NCBI GenBank assembly: GCA_009741485.1
Contig: CM019216.1
Span: 50,111,792-50,175,791, forward strand
Source of the DNA: Malurus cyaneus samueli
Lineage: Eukaryota > Chordata > Aves > Passeriformes > Maluridae
Direction: 5' to 3'
Length of the DNA stretch: 64,000 nucleotides
The notes under the pieces were generated by a model. The model was not told the origin of the DNA. It worked only from the letters and a program-made list of their open reading frames with translations, and did no database searches. Shown here piece after piece: positions 13,273-26,100 of this stretch. Made by a program: the position numbers and the translations under genes. The first letter of the stretch is position 1. Each line of letters starts with the position of its first letter.

Positions 13273-13484
13273 GGAGGTGACTTAAAAATCAGCACTCCAA
13301 AAGGGATAATTCACCTGCAGCCTTCTGAAGAGCACACTGAAGAAATTGTGCTGAAACCAGAATCCTTCTCAGTGCATGGCTCTGATGTTCCAGTCAGCAG
13401 GAGGGAGTTCATGACTATCCTTGCAAATGTAAAGAGAATCCTCATAAGAGCCACATACAGCAATGGGATGAATGCCATCTACAG
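13273..13484 (+). CDS. LAMA2: LAMA2 exon: L4a domain, part 2
   Basis: Acceptor ccctctctag and donor gtgaat bound 212 nt, entering in phase 0 and leaving with two bases (AG) of an Arg codon. The frame reads GGDLKISTPKG, LQPSEEHTEEIVL, SFSVHGSDVPVSRREFM and LANVKRILIRATYSNGMNAI. These are the central and C-terminal strands of laminin IV type A domain 1; the HPSEEHT-like, SRREFMT and LANxKR blocks match mammalian LAMA2 closely. There are no frameshifts or stops. The exon follows the previous one after only 603 bp, while the next lies 6 kb away. Confidence 0.96.
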
Positions 13485-14945
13485 GTGAATATGAGGAATG
13501 GGTCCCTTTGCTACAGGCAGCTTCTCAAAAGAGTTCTTTTCTCTCTTCAGAGAACGAAGCTGATGTAATTTAAAACACTCGAATTTATTATTATGAAATC
13601 CATAGCATTCATTTACTCTTGTTAGTGTGTTTTTCATTTCGGGTAGGCAGGAGGAGGAAGGCAGGAGAAAGCAGCAGCATTTTAAGAAAATGAAATTACA
13701 TGGACTATTAAGGCATGAATGACAGTTCTATAAATATGTTTGTTTTGTGAACACAGTAATTCCCATGTATATGGTAAATCATGGACTGCAGTAATAACAT
13801 GTTGAAGTAGGAGATGATATATTGCTTATATATTGTTTTCCCGATTTAATGACCATACAGGGCCACATTAACAGTGGACCAGAGAATAATATTGTGAGTC
13901 TCCAAGCTGGAAAAGTGCCTCAAGGGGAATTTTCTATGTTTTTAATCAGTACCACACACAGAACTGGCTAATCCCAAAGCCTTTCCCTTGATTTATGTCA
14001 GGATGCTGCGTGGACTGCTTAAATCCACTGATTTGATGTGAACTCTTCTGAGCCCTCTGATAAAATTAAAAACATATGAGATGATGCAGTTGTTCTATTT
14101 CAGTGGCTGCAGTGTGGCTGAAACTGTGAAGCTCATCTTGCATTTCAAATTTCCATAAGTGCATGAACAAATACTCCAGATGGGCTGGAAGACAACCTCT
14201 CTCCTGATACTGTGTGATTAACATTAATAGTTAGGTGGCATAAGTAATATTTTTAAAATGTGCAATGGAATTGATTGCATAGTAGTTCTTTACTCAGAAG
14301 GCATGGAACCTGAAATGCTCTCTAATCTACACATCAGTTGATTCAGTGGCATAAGCCAATTTGGAATGGAGGGAGCTGATAGCACATTTAGTGATTATTT
14401 GCTGAGAGCACAGACACTGTTTTTGCTGCTGTGAAATTTCTTAAGCAATCTAACCATCATTTGAATACTTAGGTAATTAAAATATATCCTAAATTGAAAG
14501 GCAGGTTATGTCAACAGTGTGCAGTTTTCTGATTTGAGCTTTGGCAGTGTAGATTTTTTCCCTGCAAAAAGAATTCATATTTCTTCTGTCTCTGTCTTTT
14601 CCTGTAGTTAATTAGTACGTATTACATCTCTGTAAGTAAGTTTGTGAATCATGACTAACTTGAGTTTGGGCCAAACTGCTTCCTAATTTGCTCATTTAAT
14701 CATCCACCTTGTATTCCCTTGCATCTCCTTGCATCCAGTTTGAAAGCCTTTTATGGCCCATCAGCTTCCCACCCTGGTGGTTGAGGAGAGCCAAAACTGA
14801 AAGTAGTGGGAGCTCAGTGAGTGATGTTCCTTTGCTCTCTCCTCATTCAAATAAAAAACCCCTGAACCATTAGTCAGAATTTTCCAAACTAAAGGAGTGC
14901 AGGAGCAATTTTGGGGTGAACAACAGGGGCTTTCATACTACAGTG

Positions 14946-15090
14946 TTTTAAAGGAGATATCTAAGTTTGACTTTCTTTGGGCCAGCAGTCTTCCTGAATA
15001 GTATGGGAAATGCAGACTTTTAAAGGAGATATGTGTGATTGACTTTCCATGGGCCAGAGGTGTTACTAAGTATTGTGGGAAATGCAGACT
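14946..15090 (+). repeat. 72-bp tandem duplication (two copies)
   Basis: Two adjacent copies, 14946-15017 and 15018-15089, share TTTTAAAGGAGATAT at the start, a GACTTTC-x-x-x-GGGCCAG block in the middle and GGGAAATGCAGACT at the end, with scattered substitutions between them. The period is 72 nt. Confidence 0.85.
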
Positions 15091-16747
15091 TCAGTTATCA
15101 GAGGTTTACGTGTATTTGTGTACTGACACTGGCGCTAGTAGGAGAAGGGGGCCTTTACTACAAAAAAGCACTTTGGCTGGGCAGTTAAAATCTGTGAGGA
15201 AAGTGCAGTGCTGGACATGTAATGGGTCCATCCTGCCTGTACTGTGGAACAGTGGGGGTGGGATGGATGAGAGCCCCTCTGGGCAAGTGTAGAGCTCAGG
15301 TAAGCACACACATGCAGAACTGTCCCAGTCTATAGTATCTGCCTTGTAAGTAAGAAATGCAAAGCTGCTTGTGGCACCTTTGGAAGGCTGTACATCACTG
15401 GCTGCATCCAAATTGCTGCTTTAGCCCTTTGGTCATGTGTGGTGCCTCACTGTTTCGTAGTCTTGTTCATATTCAGCCTTTGGAAACATTTTAGAGGTGT
15501 GTTGTAGCTAATTTTCTGAAAACATACTTTTTGGAAATAATCTTTAAGAAGACTTCTGCAATACGCATAAAATTTATGCTTTGCATGTTGGTAGCCACCA
15601 GCTTTTAGATGTAGTGACATTACAGTTAACACGAGTTAAAAGGGGTTTAGGTGAAGAAAGTGGAGGCATTTTGGAGAGGGTTTTTTTTGCTAGAAATGTT
15701 CTTATACTGCTGGTACATTTCTAGCTCTCCCTATGATACCTCTTACCAGAGAAGAACGCAGTGGTTGCTGTATTAGTGTGATTGTTGTCAGCATGCCCAC
15801 AAATCTAAAATAAACCATTTTATTGAGTGCTGTCAGGGTGCTCATTGCAGTTTAGCATGACAGAGCAGAGGATGTCAAATTCCAATCACAGTTAAACAAA
15901 ATCAGTTTTTTATCTTTGATTTATCTGTGGAAATCATAGTTTCACCCATTAAGGTGGGATTTACTGAGTACAGTTAAGTCTTCTGAAAACAGTTCATGCT
16001 CATCTGTTGGAGCAGCAGCAGCATCTACTGTCATCCAGCCCAGTTTATGATCTGTTGTGTTGCTTTTTTAGGATGTGCCTCATTGCTGACTGCCTTATGT
16101 TCTCTTTGACTTCCACTCATGCTAAAACATACTAAGTACAAAGCTGTGCTCATAACTCTTAAGATCATGCAAAATAACCCTTTTCTCCATAGCCTGCCCA
16201 TTGAGTTCTTCAGGGAAAGTGTAGACCCAATGAAGAAGATATTCTTTGTGATATCTAGGGCTGGTTAAGGACTGCTGTTGATGATTTCCAAAGGAAGACA
16301 TTTTTGAAAAGAAATATGCCTTGCATGGATAAGTTGATATGAACTAAAAGGTTTTTATTGTCTTTAAGCAGGTATGTGCAGTGGACAGATGGATATTCCT
16401 CTGAGAGGGTTAAGAGGGTCTGGCATAGAGACAGAAATATTACAGGGTTGTTAGATCCTTCATGAATGACAATTTCTGCCTCAAAGCACCAGTCGAATTA
16501 TGCAACATACTAATTAGAGATTGCTATATTAAGCAACCTGTTCATTTAAATACTGGAAGTTTTCAAAATGGATAATGTCACCACATGTGTAAGGATTTCC
16601 AAGGGTGCTGTTATAATCTGTGCTTAAAAAGAGACCAGAATGGAGGCATAAAGTAACTTTCTTGTAGTCATGTAGAGAGACTTAAAAATTCAATGGAGCT
16701 GTCTGCAGCTGGGAAGAGCTTTTATTTATAGATTCTATTTTTAACCC

Positions 16748-16812
16748 TTGTTTAGTTTAACCTACTTGAAGCATTACTTAATTGGTAATGCTTTCAAGTA
16801 GCCTCTAAACAA
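16748..16812. other. Imperfect long hairpin
   Basis: The arm CTACTTGAAGCATTAC (16762-16777) is followed after seven bases by GTAATGCTTTCAAGTAG (16785-16801), its reverse complement with one extra T. An outer pair, TTGTTTAG (16748-16755) with CTAAACAA (16805-16812), extends the stem across a small asymmetric internal loop. The total of about 65 nt is in the size range of a pre-miRNA stem, but no known miRNA is recognised. Confidence 0.6.
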
Positions 16813-18499
16813 TATTAATTCAGTAATGCTGGGTTTGACTCAACTGTGTACATTTTTTGGGTAATTTTAAGCTCGCCCTGTCGCTCTATGGCATAATTAG
16901 GAAGCTTTCTTATATGAGTGGGCAATTAGATGATCAAGTAGGCTAAAAAATGAGAGTACAGAAATGCAGCAATCAGTCTGAAAGTGAACCCAGCTTCTGG
17001 GTTTATGTCCTAATCCTCTGACTTGACAGATCTTCCATACTGTTGCAGTTAAGTTCATCTGTGGTCGAAGCAATGGGCCAGGAAAAGATAACTCTGTCTT
17101 ACTGTTTTCTTTGATCTAATACTGTTATCTTGTGCTTCAAAGAAAGTTCACTAGCACTGTTTATTCAGTTTAATATTCAGAGTGGTCAGTGCTGGTAAGT
17201 GTTGCAAACATGCAGATAGGCACTGGAAATTGTGGTGGTAAGGAAAACCACATATAGAAGAGTCAGAGGAGGAGGGAGAAAGAGGGAAGATGAGGCCAAG
17301 GGTTATTTTCCATATGCAGAATTGGCTTCAAGACAAATGAGCAATGATTGGGTCACTACTTCATGTGCCTTATGTAGCTGATGTGATTCAGATGCCTGGC
17401 ACAGCAGACAGTAAACTATGCTGATACTGCCTGAAACGTCCCCTTCCCTTTTAATCTTGTTTGTTTTTAGAAGTCAACAGTTGCCTGCTGACAGTAACAG
17501 TCAGCTTAAATATTTGGTCTTGATGTCTAATCTCAAATTGTTCATGCATCTCCAGGATCCAGTGCCCCATTACTGCCAGCATTATGTATTTTAATGAAGG
17601 CAGAGTGGCATCAAGGAATCAAAATTGCAACATCAAAATGGGAGAAAAGAAAATCACTGCAGCTTTCTTCACTGAGTAACTGTTAATGCTAAAAACTGTT
17701 AAACACATTAAAAACCCATTTAGCAAATAGCAGAACGTAATGAAAATTGGAACAATTCAGTGAATACAAATGTGGGATAATACAGGGTGGGTTGTTTCTG
17801 TGTGTTAGTGCTTCTCTTTGTTCCAGGATCTGTGCCGAGAGAGAACTAGCTGTAGTTCAAAGGAGAAATAAAATGTGGCCTTCTATTAGAAAAAATGCTT
17901 CTTCATTTACAGATTTTTTCCTTGAAATTTTAGGTTTTTTATACTGGTAAAGTAATCACTATTTGATATCTAATATCCTAGTGATTGGTTATCTTACTGT
18001 AATGAAAATTCAAATGACTGATTGCAAAATAAATGTAAGGCACTGGTGTGAAGGGGATATACTGAAAAGCAAGAGAGAATTTCCTGAAGGTCTGAATAAG
18101 AATAAACATCTGTCTCTTAAAACAGTGTCAAGAGTCTTTTACAGAGGTTCTGTTATCACCAAAATCACATTCAAGTTTGTAACTGCATTATACACAATGG
18201 TAGTCTCTCCAAAGTCCAGTCATATTCCTAGTGGTGGTAAAATGTCTGTTTTTCTGAAGCTTTTGTCTTAATTTCAGAAATCTTCCCCTTTTTTCCCCAT
18301 TGCCTTTCATGTGTGCCTCATTTGGAGTAGTGGTAAAATCCAGTGGAATAATATTCTGTCTTAAACTTTTCTCCAACTTCTGCAGTAACAGCAAAATATT
18401 TTTCTTGGATGTTTTCTTGTCCAAGGTCATCCAAATAATTTTCAAGATTTTTTTTTTGCAGCCAAAAGATAAATAGATAAATGCTTTATTATGAAGCAA

Positions 18500-18526
18500 G
18501 GGGGGGGGGGGGGGGGGGGGGGGGGG
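18500..18526 (+). repeat. poly-G tract (G27)
   Basis: An uninterrupted run of 27 G. It can form G-quadruplexes and its exact length is likely polymorphic or uncertain in the assembly. Confidence 0.95.
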
Positions 18527-19474
18527 TGGTGTTTAAATTTTCCAGAGAAAATGGTTTATTTTTTAACAAAATGTATGTCACGATAGAAAGGTATTTTCTA
18601 TTTTCTGCTGAAAAAGACTTCAAAACAAGCTCTTCAAGTAGCTCTGTTTTTCAAACACTCTGTTACTGCGTGAAAATAGAAGCCATTTAACCTCTGTAAT
18701 ACCTTAATTTTTCTTCAAATTCTCATAAGAATTAAACTCCCAAATCCCAGTTTCTTTCCCCAAAAGGATACTCTCGATGTGGACAATATCTGTTTCTGAT
18801 AATAGCTATAGGATTATCCAAAGACTTCTGTTGTTTCTGTCATCCTATTTCCATGCTTTTGAAATAAAAATCATGGTCAGAATTTGACTAAGCAGCAGCT
18901 GTTTTTTTTTTCTCTGGCATTGGGGAGACCAGCGTACTACAGAAGATTTTCTTTAATGTACATACATTTTTCTTTCATATGCATAATTTTTGGATCCTCA
19001 GTCGTTCTGGACAGTGCTGACATCTTTTCCAGAGGTCAAATCTTCAGAGTAAAAATAACCTGTTATCCAGAGCTTGGTAATGTAATATTTCAGAAAGCTG
19101 GACTAGTGGCTCATAAATTTTGAAGACCCTGCTTAGTGTCAAATTTGCTCTGTCTGCAGCTGCAGTGCAAGTTGGCACATGTGGCTTGCAGGCCAGGAAT
19201 AGCCTTCCATCTCCTGCTACAGTGCTGTGAGACTTTTAAAATCTATTTTTGTCAATGTGTGTCTGACCATAGTCTCCCTCACATGATGAACAAAAATAGT
19301 AACCAGCCTACAGACATGTAGTTTGGGAAAAAATAGATGAATATGAAAACCTCCTTACTTTTAACCAGGAAAACATAACAAGCCACTGAATGTCACTATA
19401 AAGTGTTTGTTGCATTCAGCTACACAAATCCAACTAATTTGCTATCTTGTCTGTTTAATTACTGTTACATCCAG

Positions 19475-19586
19475 ACTAAGAAGCGTTATTATGGAAGCTG
19501 CTGACCACACTTCAAGGGGGAGAAGAGTGGCATCTGCAGTGGAGTTGTGTGAGTGTCCTCCAGGCTATGATGGTACCTCCTGTGAG
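19475..19586 (+). CDS. LAMA2: LAMA2 exon: end of L4a and second half of split LE5
   Basis: Acceptor ctgttacatccag and donor gtgagt bound 112 nt. The first base completes the Arg codon from the previous exon and the exit phase is 0. The frame reads LRSVIMEAADHTSRGRRVAS, then VELCECPPGYDGTSCE. The first part is the last strand and linker of L4a (mammalian LAMA2 has a different, Ser/Thr-rich linker here). The CxCPPGYxGxSCE block restarts the LE module interrupted by L4a. The three Arg in the linker make it more basic than the mammalian sequence I know. It splices directly to the SCWPRHRR exon. Confidence 0.95.
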
Positions 19587-20209
19587 GTGAGTATCATGAT
19601 GCAGTCTAGTTCAATTTTGCTAACACTATGATAGCTGGAAGCAGACACTGGACTTGTATTGGTAGAAAATAGTAAGAGAGCTGTCCATTCCTGTTAGGAG
19701 TTTGCCATGGCTTGACTGGTTACCTTTATTTACAGGTGCTGGTTCATTATATTTGATAATGTTTAAAATCTGAATTTTACATCTGTGTGGTGTTTTCTAG
19801 CTTACGAAAACACATTTCAATTAACAAAAAGGAAGTGAAAACAGTATTTGTACTCTTCAGTCAGTTGATATTACAAATGGATGAGTGTATCACATTTAGA
19901 AGAAAAATGGCAGTTATCTGACCTGTGCACAACAAAGCGGAATCAAATTATTTGCATTAATGAAGTCGAGCTTCCCCTTTTGTTTTCCCAGGGCTTTGCC
20001 ATTTGCCTTGGAGTTGTTGAGAATTGCATATGTGCTCTTATGAGGATTGTGTTACTTTATTTTGCTCCTGTTGCAGATAATAATGTAGACACATGCTCAG
20101 AAAAATACCCACTTCCCTAACAAATTCATCAATTCACACTGAATGTGTTCATACATGTATATGTATGATTAACTAGCTCACGTGGGCATAGCTTGGGGTA
20201 AATAGAAGC

Positions 20210-20226
20210 AAAAAAAAAAAAAAAAA
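20210..20226 (+). repeat. poly-A tract (A17)
   Basis: Seventeen consecutive A in an intron, with no identifiable retroposed body next to it. Confidence 0.9.
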
Positions 20227-20878
20227 GCTTCAAAAGCTTTGCCTTTAAGGAAATAGTTTCAAACACCAAGATGCTCTGCTTCACAAAACTACAAACAGTA
20301 TGCCATTTACACAGGCACTCTAGGCATTTGCTTGTCAACTCTGCTTTTCTTTAAAAATTTTTATGCTTATATGTGATATTTAGGGCTTAGAGTCTAGTCT
20401 CATGCCAAATGTGGTTGCTTGTTGCTGGGGCTACATGAACTAATGTAGAAAGAAGGCCTGAAGGAATTAATGGATATTCCTATCACTTCCAAAATGGTAC
20501 AGATGGAAAAATAACTGGCGAAGAACAGTTCTTACATGGGCTGAGGAATAATTTTAAAGTCTGGCCATTGTCTGTTCAATAATTTTAAGAAAAATGCTGG
20601 ATGCAGTATCATTGTGCTTCACACTTTTTTTCACTTGTTCATTTATTCTCCCAGTGCTGATTTGGGTGGAATGTCCAAGAGAGCAATTGGAACAACCTTG
20701 ATTGCAGATATTTCAATATCTACATTTGCTGTAGAAGCTGAAGGACTTTGGTAGAATGCCTGTTTTGGTTGCTGAAATTGTCTGTCCAACATTGTGTCCT
20801 TCAGTGTTAAATCTTCTCTTTGATCATAAATAATCCCTGAAATTTGATAAATTAAGATCACACTCCACAAGAGAAAGC

Positions 20879-20879
<1 letters not shown>

Positions 20880-20911
<32 letters not shown>
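20880..20911 (+). repeat. (TA)n microsatellite
   Basis: Alternating AT dinucleotides for about 24 nt, then an interrupted ATTATATAT extension. Confidence 0.95.
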
Positions 20912-21032
20912 GCACATAGCTGGAAATTGAAAGTTTCTATGCATGTTAGCGGGCATAGAAAAAAAAGGTGAAGTTTTAGATTTCCAGACAGACAGTAGCT
21001 ATGATAGCATTGATAGAGAGGTTGAAGATGTC

Positions 21033-21048
21033 TTTTTTTTTTTTTTTT
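21033..21048 (+). repeat. poly-T tract (T16)
   Basis: Sixteen consecutive T in the same intron as the A17 and TA tracts. Confidence 0.9.
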
Positions 21049-23019
21049 CAATTACATATTTGTTCTTTCTTCTTCCAAATACTTTCAGCCTTGTCTAACA
21101 TGTTATTTCTTCTGGTTTCAACCTAGTAGAGTTTCATCTTTATTGATTTTGTGCATTTTTCAGTTCCATTTTCCCTTCATTATTTAATTTAATGTATGTA
21201 TTTATGTCCTGCATAATGATGTTGTGGTACCTGGCATAGATGCTGCAACACTAAAACCAACTGTTATTTACTTATTTTCTTGTTATGAATGTTTTGGCAT
21301 TATCAGTCTTCCGAACACAACCAAGTCCATTTTAATTATGCTGTCTCTTTTAAGACTGTTCTATTATATAAATTTGGAATTTATGTTTTACAAGATTCTG
21401 GCCAAATAAAATTCTTTCATTTTTGCATGTATATGAACACAGAATTGCATAAGCACAGGTAAAGCAGATAGAATTTTAAATTTCCAATACCAATTGGACT
21501 CCTTTGTTACCTTGCTCCGAATTTTCTTGCCTTTGTCAACATCTTCGCATCTAATTGCCCTATTCCCTCAGATTTTTTCCCATTCTCTGTACCTTTTTAC
21601 TTCTGCTTCAGAAAAGGTTGTGTTTAACTTGTATCACTATGGTAGTCAAGAACTTCTGAATGTTACATAATTTCTTTTCTTAAGATCTCCATCTGTAATC
21701 TTTTAGTTCTTTTCTAAACCTTGCTATTGATACTGCATGTCTAAATTCTTGTGACTTTTGGAGCTTTGTCTTGTGCAATATCATGTGTATCTTTGCCTAA
21801 GACCATTATTATCAGTCACCAAAAGAGGAAGAAGATTTATACATTTATGCAGAAACCACATGCCACAGAAAGAAAAATACACCAATTTCTTTTAACCTGT
21901 TTTTAGGTTTTGGATTTTATAAATCTAGATTTTTATTTTTTGTATTTAGGGGTTTTATTTTAGGAACATATAACCAAGAATGTAAAGAAGGAAAAACAAG
22001 GATAATATCTCAGGTTTTGGACTATTTTTTTTAAGAATAACTTCAATTAATATTTGGATTACTTCCACATTTTCAATAGTAAGACAGAAAGGGACATCTT
22101 AATTTTTGTAAGGAAGAGTCTGCTACATTTTTGGAGAGTGTACGTGAAGAGGAAAGGATTTTCTTTATTAAATGATACTTCTAATATTCTGTCAGTGCAA
22201 AACTTTGTATTAGATGCTTTTGAAGGTCATAACTCTGTCACACATTTTTTTATCTTATGCGAAGTCCTGGGATCACATGAGCAGTCTTACTGTAGAGGGA
22301 CATAAAGCCATTGGTGAGATATATAGTAAGGAAGGCTGCTGCTTGACATCTTATTATGAGCAAATGGAGCAGCTGAATTTTCGCTGATGAATCACACTTG
22401 TGTGGTGTCACCTTTCTTACAAAATAACTGTCAATGTATTTAATATTGATTTGAATTTTACATTTAAAAAAGAAAATTAAAAAAATCAGAACAGTTTCTT
22501 AAAGGGAAATTACTATCCTTTAAGGAGCACAATTTGTAAATAAAAGGATAGCCTTGTTTTCAGCCTGTGCTTTATATCAGTGTAGCCTTTTGCTGGAGTC
22601 CTAACAAGACTAAATACTATTTTAATTGCTCTGAACTTCTCAGAAAACATTTTTTTTTGTTCTCAGTTTGTTTTTTCTCCTTCTCTCTCCTTCAGTATTT
22701 TACCTTCTGGCTGTTTTTCAGTCTGTGCCTCTTGTTTTGATGCTGTCATATTTCAGTTCTTCATTTCTCTGCTTTATTTTACCATTTCAGAAGAGCGATC
22801 AAGTTAAGGCTTCCTCTAATCTCACACCTGCCACTAAGGCTAAGGTCAGTGCAAAGCCACAGCACCAGAAAGAAGAATTTTCTCGAGAAATGTTGATATT
22901 TTAATTCATTTGGCAAGTATGTTTTTTGTGTGTGCAAGCATCAAATCCAAAATTTTAGAAATCCCATTCCTTCCTCTGTTCAAGCAAGAGTTTAAATTTT
23001 TATCTAACTTGTCTTGCAG

Positions 23020-23133
23020 TCCTGCTGGCCTCGACACAGGCGTGTGAATGGCACAATTTTTGGTGGAGTCTGTGCACCATGTACATGCTTTGGTCATGCA
23101 GACGTGTGTGATGACATCACAGGAGCGTGTCTG
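23020..23133 (+). CDS. LAMA2: LAMA2 exon: end of LE5 and start of LE6
   Basis: Acceptor aacttgtcttgcag and donor gtaagt bound 114 nt, phase 0 at both ends, encoding 38 residues. The frame reads SCWPRHRRVNGTIFGGVC, then APCTCFGHADVCDDITGACL. The SCWPRHRRVNGTIFGG block is nearly invariant in LAMA2 and is a strong gene-specific marker; it ends the split LE5. The following Cys residues are the first four of LE6. NGT is a potential N-glycosylation site, also present in mammals. Confidence 0.97.
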
Positions 23134-26100
23134 GTAAGTGTCACTGCAGGAAACAATGGTCACAGCCAACATCAATTCAATATACCTGTGCATTTGAATT
23201 GCTGACTCTGAGATCTGAAATCATCAAGGAGATAAAAAAGCCAGTGAGTAATAAGAGATCTTTATGTTGAAGTAAGGATCCCCTCATACCAAGTTATCAT
23301 CACCAAAAAAAAAAAAAATTATCTCATAGGATCTATGTTTTAAAATAGAATCAATATATTAGGGTATGGCATGGAGAAAGCAGCAAATGTATGAATGCTA
23401 TTTTATGTAAGATTTATCTTTCCCTCCCCTTTGTCTCCTGCAGTATATTCAATTTATAGTATGTAGCAGGTAACTTTGTAAATTCTGTTCTTTGATGAGA
23501 AGATACTGTTAATATCTTCCTTCTTATAAATTCATAGTAAACCTTGAAGGAACAGTTAATGAATTGTACTTCAGAAAAATAATAAGAGCATATGACATCA
23601 GCAATTTTTTTTTCTTGGATATGGAGATTTTGTATAATTACTTATAATTCAGCAGTTGAATCTGTGATATTATCCATAGCAAGCCTACCAGCACACCACT
23701 ATTTCTAGCCTGTTCAGTAGCCTTTTGGAATGGATGAATTATGCTGAATATACATTTCTGATTGACTCAAGGGCATTTTTAGTTTTATATTGTCTGACAT
23801 GGCATGAAGCTTGAAACAACATGTCTAATTTCATTAGTCTTGCAGAAGCACAATTTAAGCCAGTGCCAGTTTAGTGGGATATTCTCTCATTTCCCTGCTG
23901 AATTTCAAGCAGACTCTGTAATGTGCATGTTTCTAAATGTTCCCTTTTATTTCCTTAAGAAAAACCTGCTGGGAAAATGCCAAAATGAAAATTCAGGCTT
24001 TTTCCAATGTAATTTGGCACTTAGAATTATTACTGTTCTTCCTGTTTTGCTCATAGAAGATGTTTAATTGCATTGCAGTGCAAAACAAGATATCCTTAAT
24101 GTGTGGATCAGTGAATTTTTCAAATTGCTTTTTCGTGAATAGAAGCTTAAAATTATTCTCAATTTAATTATACTCTAAGCCTCAAAAAAGTACCTGGAAT
24201 GAAAAACATGTTTGACGTGACAGTCATGTTTTGAATCCTTTGCTTAAGACTCAGTGAAAATGTTTATCACTGGGGTAATACGGATTTGTGTTTCCTGACA
24301 AAAATTTTTTGCATTAATGACCGTATTCTCCAGCTACAATGTTTATAGCATCAGTGTGTCATAAAATCAATTTACAGGAGAGAAAGGGAAGGAAGAATCT
24401 TGTTTAAGATTCTAATTTTAAGGCATGCCATAACTGTTGACTTAGGGGTATATTGGCAGATGTAAGTTCTGAGGTTGTTGGCATCTGCGTCTTCGAGTTC
24501 TAGCTCCTGCACAGCTTCCCTCTTTATTTTTGTCTGTAGCACCAGCCTAGATAAAAGAGAAGGCCATGTAGCTGCTTACTGCTTTTGGTGCTTTTCAGCT
24601 GATGTGAACTGTTGACTCAGACAGTGGAGCTCCCTCTTCTGATGTTTCAAGAGTGCTGGTGTAAGATAACACAGCACTGACAAGGAAGTGGAAAATAACC
24701 AGCTGAAGATGCACTTTCATCTATGCACATTATCAAGCACTCTGCATTTTATGTGTTCTGTAGCTTATAGTAGATCAGGCTATAGAGTAAAGGCGCACTG
24801 GGAGCTTAAAATCAGTTCTGGATTTTCTTGCAACTTTGAAAGCGCTGTAAGTCAGATCGGTTAGTATCCATGCAGGCTATTAAATGCTGCTATTCAATTT
24901 GGATCATAAGCCTTTTGAAGTGAAAGAGAGAGAAGTCTGAATGCTGAAAAAGAGAAATGTTTCACATCAAAGGCATTCTTTCTATTGAGGTTTACACAGC
25001 CTTTTGGCCTCCTTATTATTATTCATGGTGTTTTTTCAGTAATACAACAGACAATTTAGGCACCTAATTTACTGATATGATACTTCTTTTTGCTCTTCCT
25101 TAGCTTTGAAATGTAGTTGAAAAGAAGCTGAAATGTGGTTTTGACTCATGATAAAAGCTTAAATCATCTGCTTCGACACAGGCCTGTATAAAAAGCTCAT
25201 TTTAACGTATATCTTGCAGTAACCTGCAAAGCCCTTTGATCCCCACAGCAGCCACAGAGAGCTGCACGATACTTCGCTCTCGTTACCATTGTGATATACA
25301 TAACTGCTTTGGTACGCAGGGCAATTTCTAACATTCAGAAATAGTCTTTTGTACTATTACACACACACATTTACAGGAGCTTTAGAGAGGTTGGTTAAAC
25401 CTAAACCTTCTGAAAAGCAAAGCACATTTCAAGGTGTTTCATTAATTTCAGAATACTATGTTCCTAATAGTAAGGCCAGACAAAGCAGATCTTTCTCCCC
25501 CAAGATACACCCAAATTGCTTAAGTGGGCCGTCCCCAGTGGCATCCTTTCCATTTTGTATTCCTCTGTGTATAAACAGCATATAACATGGAGGATGAGGC
25601 CGGTGCCAATGCTGCTGGACCTCTGCTTCAGACAGTGTTCATTACAAGAGTGACAAAATGTCTTTCCCCATCCTCATGCGCACCCAAGCAAAATTACATG
25701 TTCTAGCTAAATGCTAGTACAGACTCTTGCTCAAGTGAAGATATGTAAAGCCTCAGCAACATCCTGATTACATTTGTAACACCAGGAAAGGGAATTGTCT
25801 GTGTCATCTTGACATTAAGGTAGTTTGAAAATGCTTGAAGAGCTTATTCATGCTTCCAAGGACTGAATACCATTGTCTGGTCTAAATGGCTCGCGAATAT
25901 ACTAAAATAGACACCCAGGCTTACTTTCTATAGCTGGCTTTAACAGCTTCCCTGGTTGTGAAAGGTATCCAGAGGAAGGACTCTGTCATACTCCCTGTAT
26001 AAGATTTTATTTCCATCACTAGCATTCTATTCTGAATGTTTCCATGTTCATATATACACTCAGCTGCATATGCAGGAGTGGTTTTCAGTGTGAATTTAGG

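Larger units (their letters stand above)
13485..19474 (+). other. LAMA2 intron, 5990 bp
   Basis: No exon or gene is supported. It holds a 72-bp tandem duplication (14946-15090), a strong imperfect hairpin (16748-16812) and a G27 tract (18500-18526), all listed separately. Small ORFs on both strands around 15035-15411 and 17747-18690 show no domain or splice-consistent signal. Confidence 0.85.
19587..23019 (+). other. LAMA2 intron, 3433 bp
   Basis: AT-rich intron with an A17 tract (20210-20226), a TA microsatellite (20880-20911) and a T16 tract (21033-21048). No exon, RNA gene or mobile-element body was recognised. Many small ORFs are explained by chance in AT-rich DNA. Confidence 0.85.

Noticed and set aside
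15035..15411. Overlapping ORFs of 85 aa (+) and 101 aa (-)
   Set aside because: No domain, no splice logic, and they overlap the 72-bp duplicated segment.
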